DNA of 55,647 nucleotides from Actinomycetes bacterium. GTDB lineage: Bacteria > Actinomycetota > Actinomycetes > Nanopelagicales > Nanopelagicaceae. This document shows positions 20,150-29,164 of this stretch, one piece after another. The position numbers and the translations under genes were made by a program. Location: NCBI GenBank assembly GCA_025355305.1, contig JANXZW010000028.1, positions 1 to 55,647 on the forward strand. Reading direction: 5' to 3'. Numbering within the stretch: position 1 is the stretch's first letter; the number at the start of each line of letters is the position of its first letter. The notes below the pieces were generated by a model, which worked only from the letters and a program-made list of their open reading frames with translations, did no database searches and was not told where the DNA came from.

Positions 20150-21235
20150 TTACTTACGTAGACCAGCTCGGCGCAGGTCAGAGATACGCAATGTGCCTGT
20201 CTTTGCATCATTCTCAGCGCTTAAATAGAGACGCTGGATAGCGACCATGAGGGCTTCTACAACCGTTTCACGAAATTCAGGATCGCAGACGCGACGATAA
20301 TCTCCTGGATTGGTCTGATAACCCAGTTCAATCCGAACCGTAGGTGACTTGGTTAGACGCAAAAGATCCCAAGTCTTAGCATGAATACGACAGTTTAATA
20401 GATCGGTGCGCGCACAGATTTCACGTTGCGAAAGAGTCGCAAATCGCTCACCAACTATTGAGTGCACCCCATGGGAGTCGCTCCCATAGTAATAAGTCGC
20501 AACACCTTGAGCGCTCTCGTTCTCATAGCTATCTTGATGTAAAGAGATGACGAGGTCCGCATTTGCTGCGTTAGAGAGATCGATGCGCCGAGCTTCTGTA
20601 GGAAAAGAGGAGAGCGTCCTTGTTAAGTAAACATTCACCCCCAGGGCTACAAGGCGACCTTCTAAGCGTTGGCTCAAGTCGAAGATTGACTCGGATTCAG
20701 AGGGGTCAATTACTATTACCTTTCCCGCTAGCGCTGGACCTCGCTCTGCTCGGACCGCGGCGTCGCGCAGTTGCATAGGAGCTCCGCCCGAAACAATTTT
20801 TTTAAGCCGCAACATGGACATGATCGTTGCGGGCCCACAGCGTCCATCTACCTTCACCCCTACCGACTTTTGAAATTCCATAACGGCCAACTCACACTCT
20901 TCGCCAAAAATCCCATCTACCCGACCACAATTAAAGCCCATCTCGCTGAGTTGGGATTGCAAAGCAGCAACGTCATCTCCGCGCATTAAAGGTTGGGAGA
21001 GAGTCAAAACGCGATCGCCCAATTTCCACCGCGCCTCATCAAGGGCACGCAAAGTGATGGCATCAACCACACCTGTAACGGTTAGTCCACGTGACTGTTG
21101 AAACTCCTTAACGGCGGACTGGACTGCGAGATCAAAGGAAGAACTCTCGCTCTTGAGAAGATTAAGGCGAGTTAGATAATGCGTGACCTGTAAAACAAGA
21201 TCACCCGACCCACCAAGGGTGAGATCGGGCACCAT
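20150..21235 (-). CDS. cwlM: CwlM-like protein: two peptidoglycan-binding domains plus degenerate amidase_3
   Basis: 361 residues without a signal peptide, predicted cytoplasmic. Two PG_binding_1 repeats (about residues 5-70 and 80-145, each with a QxxL..GF.../EFQ..GL/VDG pattern) precede an amidase_3 fold. In active amidases the first zinc ligand sits in DPGHGG; here that place reads IDPSESES and the following loop is shortened, so the histidine is gone. SLHQD and the catalytic-glutamate motif RIELGYQTN remain. In mycobacteria CwlM is a cytoplasmic regulator of MurA controlled by PknB. Order trxB-trxA-cwlM-parB matches mycobacteria. The tail KTGTLRISDL contains threonines that could be phosphorylated (inference). 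Confidence 0.82.
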   Translation of the reverse strand: MVPDLTLGGSGDLVLQVTHYLTRLNLLKSESSSFDLAVQSAVKEFQQSRGLTVTGVVDAITLRALDEARWKLGDRVLTLSQPLMRGDDVAALQSQLSEMGFNCGRVDGIFGEECELAVMEFQKSVGVKVDGRCGPATIMSMLRLKKIVSGGAPMQLRDAAVRAERGPALAGKVIVIDPSESESIFDLSQRLEGRLVALGVNVYLTRTLSSFPTEARRIDLSNAANADLVISLHQDSYENESAQGVATYYYGSDSHGVHSIVGERFATLSQREICARTDLLNCRIHAKTWDLLRLTKSPTVRIELGYQTNPGDYRRVCDPEFRETVVEALMVAIQRLYLSAENDAKTGTLRISDLRRAGLRK

Positions 21236-21264
21236 GTAGTTGCTAACTCTCGAAATGTATTGAG

Positions 21265-21591
21265 CTATTGAATATATGCTTCGAGATCTTTGAGGAGAGC
21301 AGGTTTTGGCTTAGCGCCAACAATGCTCTTCACAACTTGGCCGCCAACATACACGTTGAGGGTTGGAATCGAAGTGATTCCATATTTCATAGCAATTGCG
21401 GCCTCTTCATCGGTGTTCAGTTTTACAATCTTGATCTTGTCAGAATGCTCAGCAGCTATCTCCTCCAAGATTGGTCCAACGGCGCGGCATGGGCCACACC
21501 ATTCAGCCCAGAAATCAACCAATACCGGGGTGCTGCTTTTAAGGACTACCTCTTCAAAGGTTGCCGCTGTTACTGGTGGTGTGTTGCTCAT
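21265..21591 (-). CDS. trxA: Thioredoxin
   Basis: 108-residue thioredoxin with the WCGPC redox centre (Cys32, Cys35), the conserved Asp in LVDFWAEW, and the cis-proline in TSIPTLNVY. No signal peptide. It reduces cytoplasmic disulfides and is recycled by TrxB, encoded just upstream on the same strand (71-base gap that may hold its own promoter). ATG with AGGGAGA ribosome site. Confidence 0.97.
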   Translation of the reverse strand: MSNTPPVTAATFEEVVLKSSTPVLVDFWAEWCGPCRAVGPILEEIAAEHSDKIKIVKLNTDEEAAIAMKYGITSIPTLNVYVGGQVVKSIVGAKPKPALLKDLEAYIQ

Positions 21592-21662
21592 ATCTCTCCC
21601 TAGATTATGTCTTGAATAAGGCTATTTCTTTAGTGAAACGAATTAAATTTAGAGTACAGAGT

Positions 21663-22595
21663 CTAGTGTCCCGCTAAGAATCTTTCTGCATCTAATGCGG
21701 CTTGACACCCAGAACCTGCCGCGGTGATTGCTTGGCGGTATGTGTGATCCACTAAATCTCCGCAGGCGAAAACTCCACTCAAATTTGTTTGAGTGGAACG
21801 CTCTTCCACCTTTACGTACCCCTCATCATCTAGTTCTACTTGACCCACGAGGAGTTCCGAGCGAGGTGAGTGCCCAATCGCTACAAAGAGTCCGGTAAAG
21901 GCGCGTTCGGATTCGTTGCCATCGACGGTGTTCCGCAATTTGAGACCGGTGACATTATCTGTGCCCAACACATCGATGACCTCGGTATTCCATAAGAACT
22001 CAATCTTGGGATTTGCCGCGGCCCGCTCGACCATAATCTTGGATGCACGAAGGGAGTCGCGGCGATGAATTACAACGACTTTAGATGCGAAGCGAGTGAG
22101 GAAGGTTGCCTCTTCCATCGCGGAATCCCCACCACCGACGACTGCGATCTCTTGGTTGCGGAAGAAGAAACCATCGCAGGTAGCACACCAAGAAACTCCA
22201 CGACCAGAGAGGCGCTTTTCATTGACCAGGCCGATCTCCTTGTAGGCGGAACCTGTCGCAAGAATTACCGCTTTAGTCTGTAATACATTTCCACTGCCAT
22301 CCACCAGAGTTTTTATTTCCCCATCAAGTTTCATCTCGACAATATCGTCGCGAACAAGGATAGTTCCAAATTTTTCGGACTGTAGTTTGAGTTTATCCAT
22401 TAAGTCCGGACCCATGATGGCTTCAGGGAACCCGGGAAAGTTTTCGACATCAGTCGTATTCATTAAAGCTCCACCTGCAGTCACCGAACCTTCATAGAGG
22501 ACAGGAGCGAGTTGGGCGCGTGCAGCATAAATTCCTGCGGTGTAACCGGCGGGACCAGATCCCACAATCACGAGTTCGTGGACCACTTCACTCAC
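21663..22595 (-). CDS. trxB: Thioredoxin reductase (NADPH)
   Basis: FAD enzyme that transfers electrons from NADPH to thioredoxin. From the GTG at 22595 it is 310 residues, the usual length: FAD site VIVGSGPAGYTAGIYAARA directly after the start, redox CATC (about residues 137-140), NADPH site VVGGGDSAMEEA, and C-terminal GVFACGDLVDHTYRQAI. A longer frame reaches 22664 but adds a non-conserved extension into murJ. The frame overlaps no other gene from the GTG start; murJ ends 40 bases upstream. Confidence 0.96.
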   Translation of the reverse strand: MSEVVHELVIVGSGPAGYTAGIYAARAQLAPVLYEGSVTAGGALMNTTDVENFPGFPEAIMGPDLMDKLKLQSEKFGTILVRDDIVEMKLDGEIKTLVDGSGNVLQTKAVILATGSAYKEIGLVNEKRLSGRGVSWCATCDGFFFRNQEIAVVGGGDSAMEEATFLTRFASKVVVIHRRDSLRASKIMVERAAANPKIEFLWNTEVIDVLGTDNVTGLKLRNTVDGNESERAFTGLFVAIGHSPRSELLVGQVELDDEGYVKVEERSTQTNLSGVFACGDLVDHTYRQAITAAGSGCQAALDAERFLAGH

Positions 22596-22635
22596 TGCCG
22601 TACCAACTTTCCCTCTAGAAACTATCAATATCTGT

Positions 22636-24228
22636 CTAGCGACGGCGCTGTAAAAAGAGTGCAAAGGCCGCGCCTACTTCGGTGATCTTAAACGCTCTCG
22701 CCAGTGTGAGATAGCCCAAACCACTAACCGAAAGAACAACAATCAACTCCACGGTATTCCCGCCAGGTATGTGGCTCTTGAGCAGGTAGAGCGGCACGGC
22801 TACAACTCCATAAAGCAGGGCCAAGCGGGAGTAAAGATTTGTGATCCCTCCAATATGGAGGTTTATTGAGTAGCGGCGCAGCAGGCGAATTGAAGTCCAT
22901 GCTCCCACGTAATAGCTCAAAGCCAGAGCTCCCGCCAGGCCAACGGTGACCCATTTAGCCGGAAGCGACAGAGCTAGGATGAATGCGAGCAGGCTAGCCA
23001 CAATATTCATGATGCCGTTGCTAAGGACTTGCAACTTCACATTTTCAAAGGCATTGAGCCCGCGAAGTGCTATTAGATTTACACTTAACGGGAGCAGACC
23101 GAGAGCAAAAGCGGAGAGTACGACTCCTAAATATCTCGCATCAGAATCAGAAATACCAAAGAAGAGTGTGCGCGTGATAAGTGGACCAAAGAGTACAAAT
23201 GCGATTGCGCTTGGCACGGTGATGATTCCAACTAGCCGAATAGCACGCATTAACTCGTCCTGAATTTCATGAAATTTGCGGTCAATGGCATGCCCAGATA
23301 AGAGCGGCAGAATCGCAGTAACGATTGAGATAGTCACAACCGAGTGCGGAAGAATCAGGATATAAAAGGCATTGCTATAGGGCGTGTATCCAACGCCGGT
23401 GGTAATACCCTCTTTGAGAGCACGAACCGCGGCGCCTGTTGAAAGATTGACTGTGACCCAGTAACTCAATTGAGAGATTGCGGCAAAGGCAAGTGTCCAT
23501 GATGCAAGATGAAAAGACTTCTTGAGTTCGGCATCGCGCCAATCAAAACGGGGACGAATTTTGATTTTAGTCTGGCGAATGACAGGAATTAAGCAGGCGA
23601 GTTGCACGACAAATCCTGCAGTCGTACCAATTGCAAGCCACATTGCTTGGCCATGCGAAATCGTCGAAACCCTCCAGCCTTTCGAGATATGCATGAAATA
23701 TCCGAAGACCGTAATTGCCACGAGATTATTGAAAACAGGTGCCCACATCATTGGACCAAATTTTCCTTTAGCATTCGCGACCTGTCCGAGCAGAGCGAAG
23801 AGACCCATAAAGAAGATCTGCGGTAGGCAGTAGCGCATAAAGAGAACTGTGAGATTAAATTCGGGGCGCCCTACATAACTGCTGGCGAATAGTCGTACTA
23901 AAAGCGGCGCCCCAATAACGGAGAGTAGAACCAAAACGCCGAGCAAAACAGAGGTCGCTGTTACGAGACGAGAGATAAATGCTGAACCACCATCAGGCTC
24001 CCGTATCGCGCGCACCAACTGCGGTACAAAAATTGCAGTCAAAGCTCCACCAATAATCAAGTTATATAAGATGTTAGGCATTGTGTTGGCGACGTTGTAT
24101 GTATCGCCAAGAAGCGTTGTTCCAAGAACGGCAACCAGAAGAAGGCCGCGTACCAACCCAGTGATTCGCGATGCCAGAGTACCTACCGCCATGATGGTCG
24201 ACGAGCGGGCTATTGAATTCTCGCTCAT
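22636..24228 (-). CDS. murJ: MurJ lipid II flippase (MviN)
   Basis: Integral membrane protein of the MOP superfamily that flips lipid II for peptidoglycan synthesis. 530 residues with about 14 membrane segments; it begins SSTIMAVGTLASRITGLVRGLL, typical of MurJ. Unlike mycobacterial MviN it has no C-terminal pseudokinase and extracytoplasmic domain; it ends FLQRRR soon after the last helix. It overlaps the preceding DUF6049 gene by four bases, within a NUDIX-DUF6049-murJ unit. Confidence 0.95.
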   Translation of the reverse strand: MSENSIARSSTIMAVGTLASRITGLVRGLLLVAVLGTTLLGDTYNVANTMPNILYNLIIGGALTAIFVPQLVRAIREPDGGSAFISRLVTATSVLLGVLVLLSVIGAPLLVRLFASSYVGRPEFNLTVLFMRYCLPQIFFMGLFALLGQVANAKGKFGPMMWAPVFNNLVAITVFGYFMHISKGWRVSTISHGQAMWLAIGTTAGFVVQLACLIPVIRQTKIKIRPRFDWRDAELKKSFHLASWTLAFAAISQLSYWVTVNLSTGAAVRALKEGITTGVGYTPYSNAFYILILPHSVVTISIVTAILPLLSGHAIDRKFHEIQDELMRAIRLVGIITVPSAIAFVLFGPLITRTLFFGISDSDARYLGVVLSAFALGLLPLSVNLIALRGLNAFENVKLQVLSNGIMNIVASLLAFILALSLPAKWVTVGLAGALALSYYVGAWTSIRLLRRYSINLHIGGITNLYSRLALLYGVVAVPLYLLKSHIPGGNTVELIVVLSVSGLGYLTLARAFKITEVGAAFALFLQRRR

Positions 24229-25325
24229 CGCCGTTTTCTTCTAATACGTCGAAAACTTTGGATAGATGCAGCGATAAAAAGAAGTATCGCTGCCCCTGTC
24301 GTCACCCAGGTAGCAATTGGACTAATTACGGCGAGATTGAGCGGATAGATCACGGAATCTCCCAATAAATCACCGTTACTCGATGTGAGTTCAACATTGA
24401 GTCCCGAGGTGCCCGACGTCAGTACCGTGACGGGAACCATGACCTGAGTCTTGGATTGTGCCAGAATTGAGATTTGAGGAAGTTCTCCAACCCGAACCTT
24501 AAAGTTGGTGGGGATAACATATAAATTAACTTTTATATTGGAGGGGAAGCCATTTGTAATTGTGATTGGGATGTTTTGCTGGCTTGCAGTTACCGTGAAT
24601 TTACCCGAACTCAAGTGAACTAGGTGAATTTGATCGTAGGCAGTTGCCGTGTAGTCACGGACCAAATAGTCGCGACGATCTTTCGTTAGTTTCGGATTTA
24701 ATATCTTCAGGAGGGCCAGGCGGTAAGTATCAATATTTTTTGGATCAACGAAAGCTGCGGTCTGTGCAAAATAGGTTGAGTCCTCTTTAATTGCAGCCAC
24801 CTCTGCACTTCCTAAAGTGAACTGGCTATTCGACTGATAAGACCTTGCAGCAACCACTTCGCGTCCGAGTAACGTCGCAAGGCGCGTTCCAGAGATATTG
24901 AGAACGTAGTTAACTTCATGCGGTGAGAGTTGCCCGACCCAGTAGGAAGAGGGATTTCCATAGGCCATTGCGATTACGGAATCGGAGCGGGTTGCAACTG
25001 CGAGTTGGGTTAACCACGATTTGGCGAATAACGTACCGACTCCGGCGGCGCCTGAAGTTAGGGTGTAACCGTTGGCCATTGCAGTGACTTCTTCGATGAG
25101 AGCGGGATCGATAACCCATGTGCGCTCTCCTACAGGTGGATTAAAGACAAATTGTCCGAGTCGACCAGAGATGGCGATTGAGCTAGCAAGTTCATCATCA
25201 ATGAATTGTCCATTGATCTGGCGGTGGGTCGGCTCAGTGAGGAGAATTACCGAACTGGCATGCGCGCTCGGAAGAGAGATGAAGGTCAGCGTTATCGTTG
25301 CGATAAGCGCGAGCCAGCGCCTCAC
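24225..25325 (-). CDS. DUF6049-like secreted, membrane-anchored protein
   Basis: 366 residues. A signal peptide (RRWLALIATITLTFISLPSAHAS, residues 2-24) leads to a large extracytoplasmic part, and one C-terminal membrane helix (WVTTGAAILLFIAASI, near 340-355) ends in a basic anchor RRIRRKRR. The extracytoplasmic part contains a beta-rich domain near the membrane (about residues 240-330). Position between the NUDIX gene and murJ equals M. tuberculosis Rv3909, whose function is unknown. A role near the peptidoglycan precursor flippase is inferred only from context. Overlaps both neighbours by four bases. Confidence 0.75.
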   Translation of the reverse strand: MRRWLALIATITLTFISLPSAHASSVILLTEPTHRQINGQFIDDELASSIAISGRLGQFVFNPPVGERTWVIDPALIEEVTAMANGYTLTSGAAGVGTLFAKSWLTQLAVATRSDSVIAMAYGNPSSYWVGQLSPHEVNYVLNISGTRLATLLGREVVAARSYQSNSQFTLGSAEVAAIKEDSTYFAQTAAFVDPKNIDTYRLALLKILNPKLTKDRRDYLVRDYTATAYDQIHLVHLSSGKFTVTASQQNIPITITNGFPSNIKVNLYVIPTNFKVRVGELPQISILAQSKTQVMVPVTVLTSGTSGLNVELTSSNGDLLGDSVIYPLNLAVISPIATWVTTGAAILLFIAASIQSFRRIRRKRR

Positions 25326-25915
25326 ACTTTCAACTCTCCAGACTTGGCGATTAACTTCTTCTCATCAGGATAGGCCAGTAGAGAGATAATCTCATCGAGA
25401 GGGAACCACCCCACATCATCGACCTCGCTAACTTGGGGCGCGAGCGTGCCTCCCACCTCTCGAAAGAGGTAATGATGAACTGTCTTATGTATTCTCTTGC
25501 CGCCCGCCATAAACCAAAAATCAATAACTCCAAGTTCGCGCGAGATCTCGCTTTCAATCCCAGTCTCTTCTGCAACCTCTCGAATTGCCGCTTGTTCTGG
25601 AGTTTCTCCCGCTTCGATATGTCCCTTGGGGAGAGACCAGAGCAGACGCTCTCGCGTTGCGTCTTTCAGATCTCGACGACCGATGAGTAGACCTTTTGTG
25701 CCGCTCTCATTGATAACCAAACCACCGGCGCTGACCTCATCCACTCGTTTCGCATAAACCGAACGCTTCTTGGGAGTCACTTTTTTTACAGGGGTGGTAC
25801 CAACTTCAGGTTTTACCGCAGAAGAAGAGTTAGTAGGTGTCTGTGGCCCCGCTGGACGCCGTCTCCGACGCTTTTTCCGCTTCGCTTCGCCACCCGCACC
25901 AAGTGCCGGGGTCAT
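25322..25915 (-). CDS. NUDIX hydrolase (MutT4-like)
   Basis: 197 residues. The first 55 are a low-complexity basic and Ser/Pro/Thr-rich extension (KRKKRRRRR near the start). The NUDIX domain follows with the Nudix box GHIEAGETPEQAAIREVAEETG matching GX5EX7REUXEEXGU around residues 95-117. Substrate is unclear (nucleoside di/triphosphate or dinucleotide). Same position as mycobacterial mutT4, divergent from the CCA gene by 32 bases, which must hold both start signals. Confidence 0.88.
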   Translation of the reverse strand: MTPALGAGGEAKRKKRRRRRPAGPQTPTNSSSAVKPEVGTTPVKKVTPKKRSVYAKRVDEVSAGGLVINESGTKGLLIGRRDLKDATRERLLWSLPKGHIEAGETPEQAAIREVAEETGIESEISRELGVIDFWFMAGGKRIHKTVHHYLFREVGGTLAPQVSEVDDVGWFPLDEIISLLAYPDEKKLIAKSGELKV

Positions 25916-25947
25916 AAGAGAAGGGTACTGCTCTAGCCTTACTCATT

Positions 25948-27411
25948 GTGAGCACCCAGTTACCGAATCCTCGCGATCTCGCCGCAGAGCTCGCCCTCGG
26001 CGCCCTTGCCTTGCACGGACCGATCATCACCTCGCTGGCCACCGCTTATCGCGAGGCTGGATTTACTTTGGCGTTGGTGGGGGGACCGGTACGCGATGCG
26101 ATCTTAGGACGCCTGGGAAATGATTTGGATTTTGCATCGAGCGCTCGCCCGACAGATTCAGTCCAAATCCTTAGGCGCTGGGGCGATGCGATTTGGGAGA
26201 CCGGCGCCGCCTTTGGAACTATTGCAGCAAAGAAGGGCGAGGTGACGATTGAGGTCACTACATATCGCAGCGAAAGTTACGACCCCGATTCACGTAATCC
26301 GTTGGTCACCTTTGGAGATTCTATTGAGGGAGATCTTTCACGGAGAGATTTCACTGTCAATGCGATGGCCCTGGAACTAACGGGTGACACACCCCTCTTC
26401 ATCGATCTCTTTGATGGTGCTGGCGACCTAGCGAAGAAACTTTTGCGTACACCAGTTAGCGCACGCGCTTCATTCTCCGATGACCCGCTACGAATGATGC
26501 GCGCAGCTCGATTTGTCGCGCAGCTAGATTTTGCTGTTGACCCTGAAATAATTTCGGCTATATCCGAGATGTCAGACCGTCTCTCCATAATTTCCTCGGA
26601 GCGTATTCGCGAGGAGTTCACGAAAACGCTCATGTCTCCTAATCCGCGAAATGGGCTGCTCCTGTTAGTTGACTCGGGTTTGGCGGCTATCTTCTTTCCT
26701 GAATTACCAAAATTGAAGTTAGAGATCGATGAGCATCACCACCACAAAGATGTCTATGAGCACACCTTGACGGTTTTGGATCAGGCCATCGCTCATGAGG
26801 ATCGCTTAGGGGGACCCGATTTAACTATTCGCCTCGCCGCGCTGATGCACGATATCGGCAAACCGCGTACCCGCGAGTTAATTCCTGGTGGGGGAGTTTC
26901 TTTCCATCACCATGAGGTTGTTGGCGCGAAGATGACCAAGAAGCGTCTCAAAGAGTTGCGCTTTGATAGCAAGACAATTGAGCAGGTCTCCACCCTAGTC
27001 TTCCTGCACCTTCGCTTTCATGGTTATGGAGGCGGTGAGTGGACGGATTCAGCGGTGCGTCGTTACATAAGAGATGCGGGAGATTTATTAGATCGGTTAC
27101 ATGTATTGACTCGCGCAGATTGCACGACGCGTAATAAGCGCAAAGCTGAACAACTCGCTGCGACTTATGACTCATTAGAGCTGCGTATTACCGAGTTGAA
27201 GGCACAGGAAGAGTTGGATCGCATACGCCCAGATCTCAATGGTCAGGAGATTATGGAGATTCTTGGAATCAAACCCTCACGCATCGTTGGCGCGGCGTAC
27301 GACTATCTGTTGGAGCTACGAATGGAGCGCGGACCACTGGGAGTAGATGTGGCTACCCGTGAACTACTCGCTTGGGCGAGCGAGAAAAAACTTGGAAGGG
27401 CGCAGGAGTAA
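25948..27411 (+). CDS. cca: CCA-adding tRNA nucleotidyltransferase
   Basis: Adds or repairs the 3' CCA of tRNAs. 487 residues starting at GTG. The nucleotidyltransferase head has GGPVRDAILGR and the metal pair DLDFAS, then FTVNAMAL and DDPLRMMRAARF. An HD domain with ALMHDIGKPRTRE is in the second half and may give phosphohydrolase activity. Annotated pcnA in mycobacteria. It is needed here because tRNA-Ala and tRNA-Leu in this window lack encoded CCA. Its 3' end overlaps the convergent MFS gene by 48 bases. Confidence 0.94.
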   Translation: MSTQLPNPRDLAAELALGALALHGPIITSLATAYREAGFTLALVGGPVRDAILGRLGNDLDFASSARPTDSVQILRRWGDAIWETGAAFGTIAAKKGEVTIEVTTYRSESYDPDSRNPLVTFGDSIEGDLSRRDFTVNAMALELTGDTPLFIDLFDGAGDLAKKLLRTPVSARASFSDDPLRMMRAARFVAQLDFAVDPEIISAISEMSDRLSIISSERIREEFTKTLMSPNPRNGLLLLVDSGLAAIFFPELPKLKLEIDEHHHHKDVYEHTLTVLDQAIAHEDRLGGPDLTIRLAALMHDIGKPRTRELIPGGGVSFHHHEVVGAKMTKKRLKELRFDSKTIEQVSTLVFLHLRFHGYGGGEWTDSAVRRYIRDAGDLLDRLHVLTRADCTTRNKRKAEQLAATYDSLELRITELKAQEELDRIRPDLNGQEIMEILGIKPSRIVGAAYDYLLELRMERGPLGVDVATRELLAWASEKKLGRAQE

Positions 27412-28656
27412 GGACGCAGCAATGACAAGTGCGGCGGTGGTGAGCAGAGGAAGTTCCAGAGATTTTCCATTTTTTGGTAGTACTAGGGCGGCAATTACTG
27501 CTCCTAGAACAATGATGGTATTGACGGCTACGTCGTAAAAGGCGAATACCCGGCCACGGAATTCATCGGCAATTTGTGATTGGACGAGCGCATCATTTGT
27601 CACTTTCACGGCCTGTCCGCAGAGGGCGATAAAGAATGCGGTCGTTATAAGTAGCCACTCCTGCGGAATAAATGCAAAGAGAATGAGGAATATCGAGGGC
27701 GTAACCATCATCAAACGAATCCAACGATGACGCCCAAAGTAAGCGACAAAGAAGGGTGTGATGAATGAACCGATACCAAGACCCACTCCGGCGATCGCTA
27801 GAGCGTAGGCAAAGCCAGCCAGACCCGCATCGGGATTATTGGGTGGATTAAAAGTATTGCGCTCTAGCAAGAGACCCATCAAGGTGAGGGCTGTTAGTCC
27901 ACCGCGTTGAATGGCAGTAGCGAAAATTCCACGGAGTGCATCTGGATGGTTTTTAAGAATTCGTAAACCCTCTTGCAACTCGCGAAACCCGCGAATCTCG
28001 ACCGGAACCTCGTGATCTGCCGGTCCAATATCGCGACGCGACAAGCGTCGAGTGAGAAAGGCACTTAAAAGATAACAGGCCATTGCTATCAAGATCACTT
28101 TTGCATCAGAGAGATCACTCTTTCCGTGTGCATCAAAAATCTTCTTTATTCCGATACCAATTCCGCCACCGATTACAACTCCGATACTCCCGCCAGTAAC
28201 TGCAAGAGCATTGGCTGCAATCAACTCTTCGCGTGAGACGATCAACGGTAACCCCGCGGAGAGACCTGCGAGTATCAAGCGATTGATACCGAAAGCGGCA
28301 AGAACTAGAAGTGTTAGAGGAACGCCAGTAGCACCAGATTTAATAAGAACTGCAATTAGCAGGAGGTCAGTGGCGCGAACAAGATTTGAAAATTGCACAA
28401 TGCGCTGGCGCGAGAAGCGATCCAAGAAGACGCCGGCATATGGACCAACAAGAGAGTAAGGAAGTAGCACTACTGCAAAGGCGGTAGCGGCGCTAACGGC
28501 ATTAGGTTGACGCTCAGGTGAGAATAGGACAAATGAGGTGAGTGAAGATTGGAAGATTCCATCTCCAATTTGCCCCAACCAACGTACTGATAACAGGTCT
28601 TTGAGTTTTCCTCCGGGGTGGAATGGCCAGCTAGGGGTCATTCCAATCCTCTTCAT
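27364..28656 (-). CDS. Major facilitator superfamily transporter
   Basis: 430 residues with 12 predicted membrane helices. The loop after helix 2 has PYAGVFLDRFSRQRI, the MFS DxxxRxxRxx-like motif, and a central cytoplasmic loop lies near residue 215. It resembles MFS_3/enterobactin-exporter type permeases, but the substrate cannot be predicted. It converges on the CCA gene with a 48-base overlap and diverges from the DUF5318 gene across a 43-base gap. Confidence 0.82.
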   Translation of the reverse strand: MKRIGMTPSWPFHPGGKLKDLLSVRWLGQIGDGIFQSSLTSFVLFSPERQPNAVSAATAFAVVLLPYSLVGPYAGVFLDRFSRQRIVQFSNLVRATDLLLIAVLIKSGATGVPLTLLVLAAFGINRLILAGLSAGLPLIVSREELIAANALAVTGGSIGVVIGGGIGIGIKKIFDAHGKSDLSDAKVILIAMACYLLSAFLTRRLSRRDIGPADHEVPVEIRGFRELQEGLRILKNHPDALRGIFATAIQRGGLTALTLMGLLLERNTFNPPNNPDAGLAGFAYALAIAGVGLGIGSFITPFFVAYFGRHRWIRLMMVTPSIFLILFAFIPQEWLLITTAFFIALCGQAVKVTNDALVQSQIADEFRGRVFAFYDVAVNTIIVLGAVIAALVLPKNGKSLELPLLTTAALVIAASLLLRPSKFFLARPSE

Positions 28657-28699
28657 ACTCGCAAGCGTAGTTATTAATAAGGGATTATTCTAAGCAACT

Positions 28700-29155
28700 A
28701 TGTCGGGTGCAATGTCGGGGACACTATGGAGTCGTCGTGATGCGATTGATTATTCACTTAAGCGTCGCGCTACGTTAATCGCGCTCTTTAAAGGAAGCAC
28801 CTCTGGTTTAGATGCGTGTGATGCTGACCCTTACCTAAAGAGTGCAGCCAAGTATCACGGAGAGGCTGTTGCCCGACTCTGTCCTGTCTGTCGCAAGGAA
28901 CAGATGGTTGAACTCCGCTACACCTTTGGAGATCAACTCGGGCAATATTCAGGTCGCATTAAGACTTCAGCAGAGATTGTCGAGATGCAGAGTGAATTTG
29001 GTGAGTTTCGGGTCTATACCGTGGAGGTCTGTCGCGGATGCGGCTGGCACCATCTGATTTACTCCTTCAAATTAGGTGATGGGAAGTACCGCAAGCCTCC
29101 GCGCAAGGTGCGCACCCTGGAAGACGAGGATTACACCCGCAGCGCGGGGCGGTAA
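28700..29155 (+). CDS. DUF5318-like zinc-ribbon protein
   Basis: 151 residues. Two cysteine pairs, CPVC near residue 59 and CRGC near 112, form a likely zinc ribbon. Between them is a beta-rich part, and a basic tail KPPRKVRTLEDED follows. This matches the actinobacterial DUF5318 family, which lies just upstream of the class A penicillin-binding protein gene, as here (nine-base gap). Function unknown; a link to envelope growth is only by neighbourhood. ATG start; a second in-frame ATG four codons on is possible. Confidence 0.78.
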   Translation: MSGAMSGTLWSRRDAIDYSLKRRATLIALFKGSTSGLDACDADPYLKSAAKYHGEAVARLCPVCRKEQMVELRYTFGDQLGQYSGRIKTSAEIVEMQSEFGEFRVYTVEVCRGCGWHHLIYSFKLGDGKYRKPPRKVRTLEDEDYTRSAGR

Positions 29156-29164
29156 CCTTTCTAC

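Noticed and set aside
22596-22664. Longer start for trxB
   Set aside because: Adds 23 non-conserved residues and overlaps murJ; the GTG at 22595 gives the normal family length.
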